A DNA stretch of 64,000 nucleotides from an uncultured Lachnospiraceae bacterium (GTDB lineage Bacteria > Bacillota > Clostridia > Lachnospirales > Lachnospiraceae). Positions 8,480 through 17,612 of the stretch are shown piece by piece. The stretch is from the NCBI GenBank assembly GCA_910585715.1, contig CAJUEX010000012.1:8356-72355 (forward strand). The letters are read 5' to 3'. Position 1 is the stretch's first letter, and every line of letters starts with the position of its first letter. The notes below the pieces were generated by a model that was not told the DNA's origin, did no database searches, and was given only the letters and a program-made list of their open reading frames with translations. Made by a program: the position numbers and the translations under genes.

Positions 8480-9010
8480 TTAAAATTTTAATTTACTATT
8501 ATCCATGCGGATTTTCAAAAAATGCAAATCTTCTTCTTTGTAATAAAACAAATATAAGATAATAAGAAATACTGTTCCCACCGTTACGCAAATATCCGCC
8601 ACATTGAAAACCGGAAAATCAATCAGTACAAAATAGAAAAAATCCACCACATAGTTGTAGCGAAGCCGGTCAATCATGTTGCCGCATGCTCCGGCTGATA
8701 TTAGTACAAGACATATATGGGTGTAACGATACTTCTTTTCAAGAGGCGTTTTTATAAGGACAAACAGAAATAATGTTAAAATCACAACTGCACTGAAGAT
8801 AAAGAACATTTTCTGATTCTGCAGCATGCCAAATGCAGCTCCTTTGTTTTCCAGATAATGCAGCACAAATACATCCTTAATAAGTATAAAATTTGATTTT
8901 CCTTTTAAATATTTTACAGCTAACATTTTTGTAATTTGATCACCGCTTACCAGCAATAAAACAAAGATAAAATCCAAAATAAGCTGTACAGCCTTTTTTC
9001 CTTTTTTCAT
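8480..9010 (-). CDS. lspA: Lipoprotein signal peptidase II
   Basis: This 176-residue membrane protein has four hydrophobic segments. The catalytic aspartates lie in GNMIDRLRYNYVVDFF and FNVADICVTVG, and the NKGAAFGMLQ motif is present. It cleaves prolipoprotein signal peptides before the lipidated cysteine. Likely substrates within this window are the DUF3048 lipoprotein and the DacF-like carboxypeptidase. It lies between aroB and rluD on the same strand. Confidence 0.95.
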   Translation of the reverse strand: MKKGKKAVQLILDFIFVLLLVSGDQITKMLAVKYLKGKSNFILIKDVFVLHYLENKGAAFGMLQNQKMFFIFSAVVILTLFLFVLIKTPLEKKYRYTHICLVLISAGACGNMIDRLRYNYVVDFFYFVLIDFPVFNVADICVTVGTVFLIILYLFYYKEEDLHFLKIRMDNSKLKF

Positions 9011-9055
9011 ACCGATACATTATGGTTCCCGTTTAGCATATTGATTAGCAGGAAC

Positions 9056-10177
9056 TTACATCTCCTCTTCATTAAAATATATTTCCTTAATCGCTGCCAG
9101 CATTTCCTCATCCGTGACAGAGGAGTCAATAACAGCCTTTCCAACCTTTTTTAACAGAATAAACTGAATCTTTCCTGCTTTCATCTTTTTATCGCTCTTG
9201 GTTAATTCCAACACCTTTTCCGGTTCAATCTGACTAATGGAAATAGGAAGGTTAAAGGGAACGAACATATCCCTTATTTCGTAATATTCTTCCATGGAAA
9301 GCATTTCTTTTTTCCATGAAATATAAGCGGCTGCCACAGTGCCAAGAGCCACGCATTCTCCGTGTACCAGCTTAAAATCCATATATTTTTCAATGGCATG
9401 TCCGATGGTATGCCCAAGATTTAAAAGCGCCCGCTCCCCTTGCTCGGTAGGGTCTTTTTCCACTACCATTTTTTTAATTTGACAGCTTTTTTTCACTACC
9501 TCTTCCAAAGTATCCGGATTCCGGTCAAAGATTTCATACATACTGGAAATCAGCCATTCATAAAAAATCCTGTCCTTAATAAGACCATACTTCAGCACTT
9601 CTGCCATGCCCGCATAATACTGCCTGTCATCCAACGACTTTAATACGGACAGATTCATATAAACCAGCTTTGGCATGTAGAATGCGCCTACCATATTCTT
9701 ATAGGAGGAAAAATCCACCCCTGTCTTGCCTCCAATGCTGCTGTCCACCTGAGCAAGCAAGGTTGTTGGAATCTGAATGAAATCAATCCCTCTTAAATAG
9801 GTGGCAGCACAAAAACCGGTCAAATCTCCAACAACGCCTCCGCCAAGGGCAATCAGCAGGTCCTTTCGGTCAAAGCCTTCCTTAATAAGAAATTCATATA
9901 TATCCTGAACTACAGACAGGTTTTTGTATTCTTCTCCAGCCGGAAATGCGTAAAGGACGCATTTTTTACTGACTTTTTTCGATATTTCCGTTATCCGGGC
10001 TCCATACAGCTTTTCCACATTGGAATCTGTTACGATACAGATTCTTTTTTCCGGGGTTCCCAGTGCTTTTAACTCTTCCTCTAAATTGTGGAAGTCATGT
10101 TCAAAAACAATATCATAGCAGGGCTTTTTATCTTTATTGATTGTTAATCGGTTGGTTTGTTCCGTTGTCTGGCTCAT
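9056..10177 (-). CDS. aroB: 3-dehydroquinate synthase
   Basis: AroB catalyses the second step of the shikimate pathway. The NAD-binding GGGVVGDLTGF, the LLAQVDSSIGGKTGVDF active-site Lys region and the metal-binding LLNLGHTIGHAIE are all present. The start at 10177 (MSQTTEQ) is chosen because AAGGAG lies at the right distance. The longer frame to 10222 would begin inside the sepF terminator. This gives 373 residues, close to the family norm of about 360. No other aro genes are nearby; it heads an aroB-lspA-rluD-YgjP cluster. Confidence 0.95.
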   Translation of the reverse strand: MSQTTEQTNRLTINKDKKPCYDIVFEHDFHNLEEELKALGTPEKRICIVTDSNVEKLYGARITEISKKVSKKCVLYAFPAGEEYKNLSVVQDIYEFLIKEGFDRKDLLIALGGGVVGDLTGFCAATYLRGIDFIQIPTTLLAQVDSSIGGKTGVDFSSYKNMVGAFYMPKLVYMNLSVLKSLDDRQYYAGMAEVLKYGLIKDRIFYEWLISSMYEIFDRNPDTLEEVVKKSCQIKKMVVEKDPTEQGERALLNLGHTIGHAIEKYMDFKLVHGECVALGTVAAAYISWKKEMLSMEEYYEIRDMFVPFNLPISISQIEPEKVLELTKSDKKMKAGKIQFILLKKVGKAVIDSSVTDEEMLAAIKEIYFNEEEM

Positions 10178-10201
10178 AGCTTCTCCTTTTCCTGTTTCAA
10201 G

Positions 10202-10228
10202 AAAAAAGGGTGTCCGCCACACCCTTTC
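10202..10228 (-). terminator. Intrinsic terminator after sepF
   Basis: AAAGGGTGT (10205-10213) pairs with ACACCCTTT (10219-10227), giving a T run on the minus strand. It separates the sepF transcript from aroB. Confidence 0.85.
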
Positions 10229-10254
10229 TCTGTCTATGTAATATGCAAATGTTA

Positions 10255-10764
10255 TTATAATGTACTGTTAAAAGACGGTACGTCAAAGGAACCTGATAAT
10301 ATTTCCTGAAAATCACCGGAAATATCTACGCTTGCCGGAGTAATGATGAAAATATAATGAGATATCTTTTGTAAATTACCTGCAATGGCAAAACAGGAAC
10401 CGGAAGTGAAGTCAATAATCCTCTGAGCCACATCCACATCCAACCCTTCCAGATTCAGTACTACCGTGCGGTTTGCAAGCAGTGTTTCTGTAATTTCCCT
10501 TGCATCTTCTACTGTTGTCGGCTTAATTACACATACTTCCATACCATTCACCCCTGCCCGTCTGCTCTGCTTCATGGGAGTTACCTTTGGTGAGGGCTTT
10601 GCCTTCGGCTTGTCCTCAACAAAATCATCAAAGTCATCCTCTTCCTTTATCGCCTTGCGTTTCGGCCTTTCTTCTATTTCATCGTCATAATAGTCATCGT
10701 ATAAATCATCGTCTTCTTCATCGTTTAGCTTCATCGCATTCAAAAACTTGTCCATTACACCCAT
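10255..10764 (-). CDS. sepF: Cell division protein SepF
   Basis: This 169-residue protein has the SepF layout. A short N-terminal membrane-binding helix (MGVMDKFLNAMKL) is followed by an acidic, charged linker (about 15-70) and a C-terminal globular domain (about 75-160) with VCVIKPTTVEDAREITETL and VLNLEGLDVDVAQRIIDFTSG. SepF bundles FtsZ filaments and tethers them to the membrane. It sits downstream of yggS, the usual Firmicute order, 45 bp away, and ends in a clear terminator. Confidence 0.95.
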   Translation of the reverse strand: MGVMDKFLNAMKLNDEEDDDLYDDYYDDEIEERPKRKAIKEEDDFDDFVEDKPKAKPSPKVTPMKQSRRAGVNGMEVCVIKPTTVEDAREITETLLANRTVVLNLEGLDVDVAQRIIDFTSGSCFAIAGNLQKISHYIFIITPASVDISGDFQEILSGSFDVPSFNSTL

Positions 10765-10808
10765 TTTATACTCTCCTTATATTTTCCTGTCCATAAGACA
10801 GCTTTTGT

Positions 10809-11501
10809 TTACACTGTATAGTCCCTTTCTCCAAAAATGCCAGTACCCACTCTTACAAAATCAGCGCCTTCTTCTACGGCTGTTTCATAATCGCCTGTCA
10901 TGCCCATGGAAAGATACTCTATAGATACATTATCAATGTTTTTCCGCATTATGTCAACAGCTATTTGCTTTAGTTTCCTAAAATGCCCCCGATTATCTTC
11001 CGGATTTTCCACATATGGAGCAATGGTCATATAGCCTTTTATACAAATATTAGGCAGTTTGGCAATTGCCATAGTCAACTCACAGGCATTTTCAGGGGTA
11101 CATCCGAATTTGCTTTCTTCCCTCGCCACATTCACTTCGATTAAAATATTGACCTGCACCTGCTTCTTTACGGCTTCCCGGCTTATTTCCTCTGCAAGCC
11201 TTAAAGAATCCACACTATGTATCAGAAATACCTTATCTACGATATATTTTACTTTATTTCTCTGTAAATGTCCAATCATATGCCATTTTATATCTTTTGG
11301 CAGCGCCTCATATTTCTCCACAAGCTCCTGCACCTTGTTTTCTCCAAAATGCCGGCAGCCATGGTTATATATTTCTGACAGCATGGAAACAGGCTTTGTT
11401 TTGCTCACCGCAATCAACGTAACCTCTTCCGGCTTTCTTTCTGCTCTTTTACAGGCAGCCTGAATATTCTGAACTACCTGGTCATAATTATGTGTCAACA
11501 T
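10809..11501 (-). CDS. yggS: PLP homeostasis protein (YggS/PLPBP family)
   Basis: This 230-residue single-domain TIM-barrel protein binds pyridoxal 5'-phosphate through the Lys in LIAVSKTKP (about residue 35). Later motifs are HFGENKVQEL, WHMIGHLQRNK and the C-terminal SMGMTGDYETAVEEGADFVRVGTGIFG. The family buffers PLP and affects amino-acid pools without a catalytic reaction of its own. It is next to sepF, as in most Gram-positive bacteria. Confidence 0.95.
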   Translation of the reverse strand: MLTHNYDQVVQNIQAACKRAERKPEEVTLIAVSKTKPVSMLSEIYNHGCRHFGENKVQELVEKYEALPKDIKWHMIGHLQRNKVKYIVDKVFLIHSVDSLRLAEEISREAVKKQVQVNILIEVNVAREESKFGCTPENACELTMAIAKLPNICIKGYMTIAPYVENPEDNRGHFRKLKQIAVDIMRKNIDNVSIEYLSMGMTGDYETAVEEGADFVRVGTGIFGERDYTV

Positions 11502-11533
11502 ATTTAATATCCCTTCTACTTTTTTGTTTTAAT

Positions 11534-11897
11534 CGTTCGTAACAGTTCAGACAGCGGCTTTCCCCACAGATACCCTAAAGGAAGTCCTTATAAAATCGCC
11601 AGTACTTAGCGTGGTATTTTCGAGCTTAGGAACTGTTAAGAAATAACTTTTAAATAGTGCGCAGGATTTTTTTTCGAGAGTACCGCTCAAAAATCAGGCG
11701 CATAGCGGGCTATGTAACTGATTTTTGAGCGGTGCTATCGGAGAAAAAGACAAGCAATATGAAAAGTTATTTCTTAACAGTTCCTTAGTACTGCTGCGTT
11801 TTTATCAGAGCGGGAGCGTGACGACGTAGAAACATTCTCTGCGGGAAGCACGTCCCGGTATCTGTGGGGAAAGCCGCTGGCTGAACTGTTACGAACG
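11534..11897. repeat. Fold-back element, family A, copy 2, interrupted by another element
   Basis: CGTTCGTAACAGTTCAG (11534-11550) pairs with its inverse at 11881-11897. The family core is present but split in the CTTAG region by a separate 156-bp palindromic element. The left arm is shorter than the right arm. It starts 12 bp beyond the stop codon of the HlyD-like gene and fills most of the 408-bp gap to yggS. Confidence 0.88.
11629..11784. mobile_element. MITE-like palindromic element nested in the fold-back element
   Basis: GGAACTGTTAAGAAATAACT plus TTT (11629-11651) has a perfect 23-bp inverted copy at 11762-11784. The flanks join as GAGCTTA / TTAGTACTG, which restores the uninterrupted core of sister copies and leaves a short direct repeat (TTA, or CTTAG depending on how the ends are drawn). 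The interior has its own 15-bp hairpin (CCGCTCAAAAATCAG...). No ORF is inside, so it would be non-autonomous. Confidence 0.75.
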
Positions 11898-11909
11898 ACC
11901 TTCCGTCTG

Positions 11910-13295
11910 TTAATGGGTGAAATCATCATCCTTGACGCTTTCCGCCTCCAGAACAATATGGTCATATACGCTTAATCCATAAGTGGTATTGGATTTGACG
12001 ATAGAATATTCTTCATTGGAGTAAAGCACTGTAATTTCTTTAAAATCCGCATAGCCTTTATTTATATTGTAGACTCCCATCAGAGTCCCCACTTTGCTGA
12101 TCGGATATTTTTCTGTGGAATCCGGCTTGCATATATAGTCTCCAATGCGAAGGGTGATAGTATCCACATAATAATCCGTTTCAGATTCAGAATAAATCGT
12201 AGTCTCTATAAATTCTGTGGTAACCGTTCCGTCCACATATGTTTCCCGCATAAAACCGCTTTTTGAGCTGTTGCCGCCCTGAATAATATAATCCTTTGGA
12301 ACCAGATAAAATTCCTTTTCCACAATAGCGCTGTTTGGAATTTTCAGCCCTTCTTCTTCTTCTTCCAAAATCTCGATATCGATAAAACGGTCAGTTGCAA
12401 AAGAAATCATGGAATTATTAAAATCCAGCTTTACATAAGTGCCGTCTTCATTTTGAAGGACATTTACCTTACCCCAGGAGGTCGTCTGGTTTTTTAAAAA
12501 CTTTACATTCACATATTCCTTTTTCAATAATTCTTCGGCTCTTTCCGGTGTAGTTTCGATTACAATGGACCAGTTTTCATCCGTAACCAACTTATACAAA
12601 ACATCACCGTTGCTTACAAGCTCATTGGCTATCAGCTTGTTTTTTTCGTATTCTTTTTCATCCATAATTTCTTTTGTTATGGCGGAAGGGGCCAATTCCT
12701 CATAACCATCTATGGAATATACCACAACGCCGCTTTTGGGCGCATTGCACAAATTAACAAGACCTGCTGCTTCTCCTCGGATTTCCTCTAAATTGTTCAT
12801 CATATTATGATTGGAAAGCTTTAGGGCCGTTCCCTTTAACTCATATTTAAAATCGTATATATAGTTGAATTCCTTTGTTGAAAAATTACGGCTGAAATTT
12901 ACAATATCTGTCTTTATCTGGGACAAATCATCCTTTGACAGCTGCACGCTGGTATCATCCGTATCAATTAAATCCGCAATTTTTCCGCTCTCGTCAATTG
13001 TACACACCAGATTCCCTACGCCAACGTGCTCCCCTTCCCTTGCAAAATAATTGATATAGCCGGACTGGGTGCCGGCAACGGGTTCTTCCTTGCGGATGGC
13101 AATTCCTTTATAAACATTAGATACGCTTAAGGAGCCGGTAGTAACTTCATAACCGATAATATGCTTGGAAGTAAAATACATATATACACAAATGATAATA
13201 TAAATAAAAATGATTCCAAAAATAATCATTCCGATATTTATATTTAAAGGGCGCCGATATTGAGTTATCTTTGCAGGCTTTTTACCACGGGACAC
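11910..13295 (-). CDS. HlyD-like membrane-anchored adaptor protein
   Basis: This 461-residue protein has a short basic cytoplasmic N-terminus, one membrane helix (about 20-43) and a long extracellular part. A biotinyl-lipoyl/barrel-sandwich-like stretch is visible (GIAIRKEEPVAGTQSGYINYFAREGEHVGVGNLVCTI), followed by beta-rich repeats. It resembles HlyD/secretion-adaptor proteins that Lachnospiraceae carry beside yggS-sepF, without a partner transporter in view, so its role is unknown. The start is GTG at 13295, chosen for the strong GGAGAGGAG upstream. Confidence 0.75.
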   Translation of the reverse strand: MSRGKKPAKITQYRRPLNINIGMIIFGIIFIYIIICVYMYFTSKHIIGYEVTTGSLSVSNVYKGIAIRKEEPVAGTQSGYINYFAREGEHVGVGNLVCTIDESGKIADLIDTDDTSVQLSKDDLSQIKTDIVNFSRNFSTKEFNYIYDFKYELKGTALKLSNHNMMNNLEEIRGEAAGLVNLCNAPKSGVVVYSIDGYEELAPSAITKEIMDEKEYEKNKLIANELVSNGDVLYKLVTDENWSIVIETTPERAEELLKKEYVNVKFLKNQTTSWGKVNVLQNEDGTYVKLDFNNSMISFATDRFIDIEILEEEEEGLKIPNSAIVEKEFYLVPKDYIIQGGNSSKSGFMRETYVDGTVTTEFIETTIYSESETDYYVDTITLRIGDYICKPDSTEKYPISKVGTLMGVYNINKGYADFKEITVLYSNEEYSIVKSNTTYGLSVYDHIVLEAESVKDDDFTH

Positions 13296-13355
13296 AAAAA
13301 AAGTTCTCCTCTCCTGGCTGTCCTCCGATTCCTATGGGGGACTTGTCACTTTCTA

Positions 13356-13387
13356 TAAAAAAACCCCGGAAAGCATCCGAGGCTTTT
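13356..13387 (-). terminator. Terminator after the small P-loop gene
   Basis: On the minus strand GCCTCGG pairs with CCGGGGT (one G-T pair), followed by TTTTTTT. It lies 22 bp after the stop codon at 13409. Confidence 0.75.
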
Positions 13388-13408
13388 ATGAGCTGTTACA
13401 TGTTATCC

Positions 13409-13828
13409 TTATAAGGACACAATTACCTTCTCTTTCATTTCTTCCGGAAGGTCTTCTTTATCCATTCCAATACTTAAAATGAAATCAATATTGTATGTAT
13501 CACCAAGCTTTTCCAGCTTTTCAACGGTATCCGTAATGTCCCTTCCTTCTAAACATGCAATTTTTAAGAAACTGTCCAGATACATTTGCTGTAAGTCATG
13601 GTCCTGGGAAATGATTCCGGAAATAAATCCGACAAACTCAGCGCTTTCTTCAATCATATACTGGGATACATCGATTAAGCGAACCTTATTATTTAGTTCG
13701 AACATATGCTTTGTACTTTTATCCAGATATACAATATTGCCGGCAGCTTCCTTTATCTGGGAATTCACCTTGTCTAACAGATGCTTTGTCTTACCTTTTC
13801 CTTTATTTCCAACAATTAACTGTACCAT
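13409..13828 (-). CDS. Small P-loop protein of unknown function
   Basis: This 139-residue cytoplasmic protein opens with a Walker A-like GNKGKGKTKHLL (residues 7-18). The rest has no Walker B that can be named with confidence. It is annotated in related genomes as a twitching-motility or ATP-binding protein, but nothing here supports pilus function. It lies between dacF and the HlyD-like gene and has its own GGAGG ribosome site and terminator. Confidence 0.75.
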   Translation of the reverse strand: MVQLIVGNKGKGKTKHLLDKVNSQIKEAAGNIVYLDKSTKHMFELNNKVRLIDVSQYMIEESAEFVGFISGIISQDHDLQQMYLDSFLKIACLEGRDITDTVEKLEKLGDTYNIDFILSIGMDKEDLPEEMKEKVIVSL

Positions 13829-13948
13829 ATGCAGTCCCTCCTGTATTTCTTTTTTGCATTGTTTTCCGATATGTTTATTATAGTAGATTCCAAACCAAAA
13901 TACAACCTGAAATTATCTTATCATAGTTTCTTTTGCTCTTTCGTTTTT

Positions 13949-13998
13949 ACAGTTCAGACAACAGATTATTCCGCAGGCGCCGGAAAGGACTTCTGTCA
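13949..13998. repeat. Left-arm remnant of a family A fold-back element
   Basis: CAGTTCAGACAACAGATT and the following bases through CTGTCAG match, with substitutions, the left arm of the copy at 43561. Neither core nor right arm remains. It lies 3 bp from the dacF stop codon. Confidence 0.55.
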
Positions 13999-14001
13999 GG
14001 T

Positions 14002-14985
14002 TCATTGTCCGATTTCCGATAACAAATCCGTCATCTCTTCATACAGGATTCCCCGTTCGGAACACTTTAAGATGACCGAAATATAAGGATTGCCGGCAGT
14101 ATCCTTTGTATAAAGAATCAGGCAGTTCCTTGCCGATGACGTAGTTCCTGTTTTGCCGCCGATTACCTTTACATTTTCCGGCGGGTTATAGGTACCCTTA
14201 ATATACAAATTAGTGCTTTCACAGGACAGCTCCTTTGATTTTCCTTCTTTATCCTTGTAAACCGTACTATAGGTAGGCGCATTTATAATTTCATTAAACT
14301 CATCATACTGAATGGCTTCCTTAAATATCAGGTATAAATCATATGCTGTAACATAATGTCCCTCTTCCGTCAGTCCATGGGGATTCTTAAAAGAACATCT
14401 GGTAGCGCCAAGAGCCCTGGCTTCCTCGTTCATCAAAGCGCAAAACTGTTCCACGCTGCCGGAAATTCCCTCGGCAATCAAAACAGCCGCATCATTGCCG
14501 GAGGACATCAATAAACCATGAAGAGCCTGCTCCAGTGTCATGGTATCTCCTTCCTTTAAACCGATAAGGCTTGCCCCTGATTCCGTAATTTCCACATTGG
14601 CGCTTGCAGTATAGATATCGTCCAGATTTCCGTATTTTAAGGCAATCAGTGCCGTCATTACCTTGGTAAGGCTTGCCGGCTCCATCTGCTCATACTGGTT
14701 TTTGGCATAAAGGATGTCTTTCTTATTTAAATCACACAATAAAGCTGCTGCGGACTCTTCAATCTGCACATCATTTGCGGAAACCGATGCCTTCAGGGTA
14801 ACGCATAAATCCGTAGCAAACCCGCTTGCCGCTTCTTCTGCCTGTTCCTCTGAAAAGCGGAAGCTGGAAATATTGGAATTCCGGTCATATGCCATGTCAT
14901 ATTTATCCGCCCTGCAGCCTGTTATAGAAAGGCAGAGCAGAATCATTATCATACAGTTTGCTGTTTTTCTACTTGTACATTTCAC
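14002..14985 (-). CDS. D-alanyl-D-alanine carboxypeptidase (DacF-like lipoprotein)
   Basis: This 327-residue low-molecular-mass penicillin-binding protein has all three active-site motifs: SLTK (about residue 103), SGN (SSGNDAA, about 157) and KTG (GGKTGTTSS, about 277). The N-terminus is a lipoprotein signal with lipobox SITGC, so it should be membrane-tethered outside the cell, where it trims pentapeptides. The start is GTG, overlapping the mgsA end by 17 bp, so translation is probably coupled. It closes the long mre-min-rodA block. Confidence 0.92.
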   Translation of the reverse strand: MKCTSRKTANCMIMILLCLSITGCRADKYDMAYDRNSNISSFRFSEEQAEEAASGFATDLCVTLKASVSANDVQIEESAAALLCDLNKKDILYAKNQYEQMEPASLTKVMTALIALKYGNLDDIYTASANVEITESGASLIGLKEGDTMTLEQALHGLLMSSGNDAAVLIAEGISGSVEQFCALMNEEARALGATRCSFKNPHGLTEEGHYVTAYDLYLIFKEAIQYDEFNEIINAPTYSTVYKDKEGKSKELSCESTNLYIKGTYNPPENVKVIGGKTGTTSSARNCLILYTKDTAGNPYISVILKCSERGILYEEMTDLLSEIGQ

Positions 14986-15364
14986 GCCACTCTAAATCTC
15001 CTCTGTCAAGTGATTTAATTAAAAGCTCCGCCGATGCTAAATTGGTAGCAAGGGGAATGTTATGCACATCACATAATCTGACTACATTATTCACATCCGG
15101 CTCATGGCTCTTGGATGTAAGCGGGTCTCTTAAGAAAATGACCAGGTCAATCTGATTATGTTCAATTTGCGCCCCAATCTGCTGTTCGCCCCCTAAATGC
15201 CCTGCCAGATACTTATGGACATTTAAATTGGTCACTTCTTCAATCAGTCTTCCTGTGGTGCCTGTTGCATATAAGTCGTTTTTGCTTAAAATTCCCCGAT
15301 AAGCGATGCAGAAATTCTGCATCAGCTTCTTTTTTGCATCGTGTGCAATCAATGCAATATTCAT
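14969..15364 (-). CDS. mgsA: Methylglyoxal synthase
   Basis: This 131-residue enzyme converts dihydroxyacetone phosphate to methylglyoxal. Visible motifs are MNIALIAHDAKK, LYATGTTGRLI and the GGEQQIGAQI and LVIFLRDPLTSKSHEPDV catalytic segments. The start at 15364 is set by a strong GGAGGAGAGAAGG. The open frame extends further upstream into rodA but lacks a better start. It lies 17 bp after rodA and overlaps dacF. Confidence 0.95.
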   Translation of the reverse strand: MNIALIAHDAKKKLMQNFCIAYRGILSKNDLYATGTTGRLIEEVTNLNVHKYLAGHLGGEQQIGAQIEHNQIDLVIFLRDPLTSKSHEPDVNNVVRLCDVHNIPLATNLASAELLIKSLDRGDLEWREMYK

Positions 15365-15381
15365 ATACCTTCTCTCCTCCC

Positions 15382-16494
15382 CTAACTGTATTTTCGAATT
15401 CCCTGTAACCCCACATTTAAAACAAAGCCCATGCCGATGTAAGAACTGACCAGGGAAGTCAATCCGTAGCTGACAAAAGGAAGCGGAATTCCCGTATTGG
15501 GCATAAGACCTGTTGCAACGGCAATGTTCATAAAGCTTTGAATCCCCACAATAGTAGCCATTCCGGCACATATTAACGTACCGGCCAGATCCTTTGCCCT
15601 TTTTGCAATCAACACGCATTCAATTGCAATCAGGGTCAGCAGCACGATAACGGTACAGCCTCCTAAAAATCCAAGCTCCTCTCCCACAATGGCAAAGATA
15701 AAATCTGTCTGGGGTTCAGAAATAAAATTGCCGTTTTTTACGGAACCCACTTCGTTATTTTTATAGCCCTTTCCGAAAAGCTGTCCTGAGCCAATTGCCA
15801 TTTTGGAATTTTCCTGCTGATAGCCCTCATCATTTTTGTATTCATCCGGCTGAAGCCATGCCAGAATACGGGTCTGCTGGTAATCCTCAATAAGATTCTG
15901 TTCCGGCTGAAGCACGATTACAAGAAAAATAACGGCAAGAGGAATTACCACCGCCAGTATGCCGGCAATAATTTTATAGCTTAATCCGCCAATGAACAAC
16001 AGCACACAAAACAATACAGCTATCAAAATGGTAGTGGACATATCCGGCTGCTTGTACACGAAATACAGCGGAACTGCCGCAAGCACTACACAGCTTATCA
16101 GAATCTTGAAAGTATTCAGCTTTTCCTTATGTTTCATGATATACTGTGCAAAGAATAAAATCAATAGTATTTTTGTTACTTCCGAAGGCTGAAACCTGAT
16201 TCCCGCTATGGTGACCCATCTGGTAGCGCCTCCCGCCCTATATCCCATATAACGGACTAAAGCAAGAAGAAGCAGATTAAATCCATATAAAATCCAATAA
16301 AACTGCAGAAAAAAACTGTAATCAAATAAGGATATTACCACCATCAGGAACAATCCCACGATAAATCCCATAATCTGCTTGTCCTGCACGCTTTCCTGAG
16401 CGCTGCCAACTACCATAATTCCTAAAATGGTAATGGCAGCCATCAGTATCACTAATTTAAAATCATAATCTCTAACCCGGTATCTTTTTAACAT
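15382..16494 (-). CDS. rodA: Rod-shape SEDS glycosyltransferase RodA
   Basis: This 370-residue polytopic protein of the FtsW/RodA/SpoVE family has about ten membrane segments. It polymerises lipid II during side-wall elongation together with PBP2. Family motifs are GATRWVTIAGIRFQPSEVTK, the DFIFAIVGEELGFLG loop and GLMPNTGIPLPFVSYGLTSL. Linkage to mrdA and mreBCD in the same block favours RodA over FtsW. The gap to minE is only 4 bp. Confidence 0.94.
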   Translation of the reverse strand: MLKRYRVRDYDFKLVILMAAITILGIMVVGSAQESVQDKQIMGFIVGLFLMVVISLFDYSFFLQFYWILYGFNLLLLALVRYMGYRAGGATRWVTIAGIRFQPSEVTKILLILFFAQYIMKHKEKLNTFKILISCVVLAAVPLYFVYKQPDMSTTILIAVLFCVLLFIGGLSYKIIAGILAVVIPLAVIFLVIVLQPEQNLIEDYQQTRILAWLQPDEYKNDEGYQQENSKMAIGSGQLFGKGYKNNEVGSVKNGNFISEPQTDFIFAIVGEELGFLGGCTVIVLLTLIAIECVLIAKRAKDLAGTLICAGMATIVGIQSFMNIAVATGLMPNTGIPLPFVSYGLTSLVSSYIGMGFVLNVGLQGIRKYS

Positions 16495-16498
16495 GTTA

Positions 16499-16717
16499 TC
16501 ACCAAAATACGTTTATTTTCCGCTTACTTACCTGTACTTCCATTTTATTGATATCTATCTGCATATATTTGGAAATTACCTTTGCAATGTCCCGTTTTAT
16601 ATATTCCATGGTCTCCGGCGTACAGTTGATTCTGTCTGAAATCAGAAGGATCTTCAGCCGGTCCTTTGCAATATCGCCGGAACTTTTCTTTTTAAATATA
16701 TGTAACAAACTTTTCAT
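16499..16717 (-). CDS. minE: Cell division topological specificity factor MinE
   Basis: This 72-residue protein has the expected order: an N-terminal membrane/MinD-interacting segment with DRLKILLISDR, then an alpha-beta dimer domain with IKRDIAKVISKYMQIDINKMEVQV. MinE stimulates the MinD ATPase so that MinCD oscillates. It is slightly shorter than the E. coli protein (88 residues). It is in order minC-minD-minE, 12 bp after minD. Confidence 0.93.
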   Translation of the reverse strand: MKSLLHIFKKKSSGDIAKDRLKILLISDRINCTPETMEYIKRDIAKVISKYMQIDINKMEVQVSKRKINVFW

Positions 16718-16729
16718 GACGGCTCCCTC

Positions 16730-17521
16730 CTAATTTTTTTGAAATATTCCACCAAAACGAAACCAGATGGATTTTTCTCTTTCCAAATCAATGATAGGAA
16801 CCTCTTCACCCAATATGCGCCGGCAGATGTTCATATAAGCCCTTCCTGCCAGGGTGGTGCCGCATACTAACGGCTCGCCGTGATTGGTGGCAATGACTAC
16901 ATTTTCATCATCATAGACCGCTCCAAGCAGGGAAACCGACAAAATGTCCTCCACATCCTCCATGCTCATCATATCGCCCCGGCGAATCATATCCTGACGG
17001 AGCCTGTTTACCACCAGATCAATCTTGCCAAACTCATAGGCGTTTAACAGTCCGATAATCCGGTCTGCATCCCGGATGGCGGATACCTCCGGCGTAGTCA
17101 CTACAATTGCCCTGTCCGCTCCTGCAATGGCATTCTGGAATCCTCTTTCGATTCCTGCCGGACAGTCTAAAATCACATAATCGAACTGCTCTCTTAAGAG
17201 CGCCGTAAGCTTTCTCATTTGTTCCGGATTTACCGCTGTCTTATCTCTCGTCTGGGCGGATGGCAGCAAATACAGATTGGGGTATCTCTTATCACGGATT
17301 AACGCCTGCTTCAACCGGCAGTTGCCTTCTATGACGTCAACAAGATTGTAGACAATCCGGTTTTCCAGCCCCATGACCACGTCCAAGTTCCGAAGCCCTA
17401 TATCCGTGTCGATCAATACTACCTTTTGCCCTAAATAGGCAAGCCCTGTACCGATGTTTGCGCTTGTAGTGGTTTTTCCTACACCGCCTTTTCCTGATGT
17501 GATGACAATTACTTCACTCAT
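16730..17521 (-). CDS. minD: Septum site-determining ATPase MinD
   Basis: This 263-residue ParA/MinD-type ATPase has the deviant Walker A SGKGGVGKTTTSANIG at about residues 8-23 and the Walker B-like VILDCPAGIERGF. The C-terminal amphipathic helix (REKSIWFRFGGIF) would bind the membrane. MinD recruits MinC to block FtsZ assembly away from midcell. It lies between minC and minE. Confidence 0.96.
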   Translation of the reverse strand: MSEVIVITSGKGGVGKTTTSANIGTGLAYLGQKVVLIDTDIGLRNLDVVMGLENRIVYNLVDVIEGNCRLKQALIRDKRYPNLYLLPSAQTRDKTAVNPEQMRKLTALLREQFDYVILDCPAGIERGFQNAIAGADRAIVVTTPEVSAIRDADRIIGLLNAYEFGKIDLVVNRLRQDMIRRGDMMSMEDVEDILSVSLLGAVYDDENVVIATNHGEPLVCGTTLAGRAYMNICRRILGEEVPIIDLEREKSIWFRFGGIFQKN

Positions 17522-17612
17522 GTTTTTTCCTCCTTACCGTTCCGCTTTCTGCCGGAACCTTCAAAATGATGATGAAATATTTGTCCCCTAAATCCGGTTT
17601 TCCTGTTCTGTT

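Noticed and set aside
10178..10222. Upstream extension of aroB to an ATG at 10222
   Set aside because: The extra codons lie within the sepF terminator hairpin and have no ribosome site; the ATG at 10177 has a proper AAGGAG.
15365..15619. Longer methylglyoxal synthase frame reaching 15619
   Set aside because: It lies inside rodA in another frame; the family N-terminus and the strong ribosome site point to 15364.
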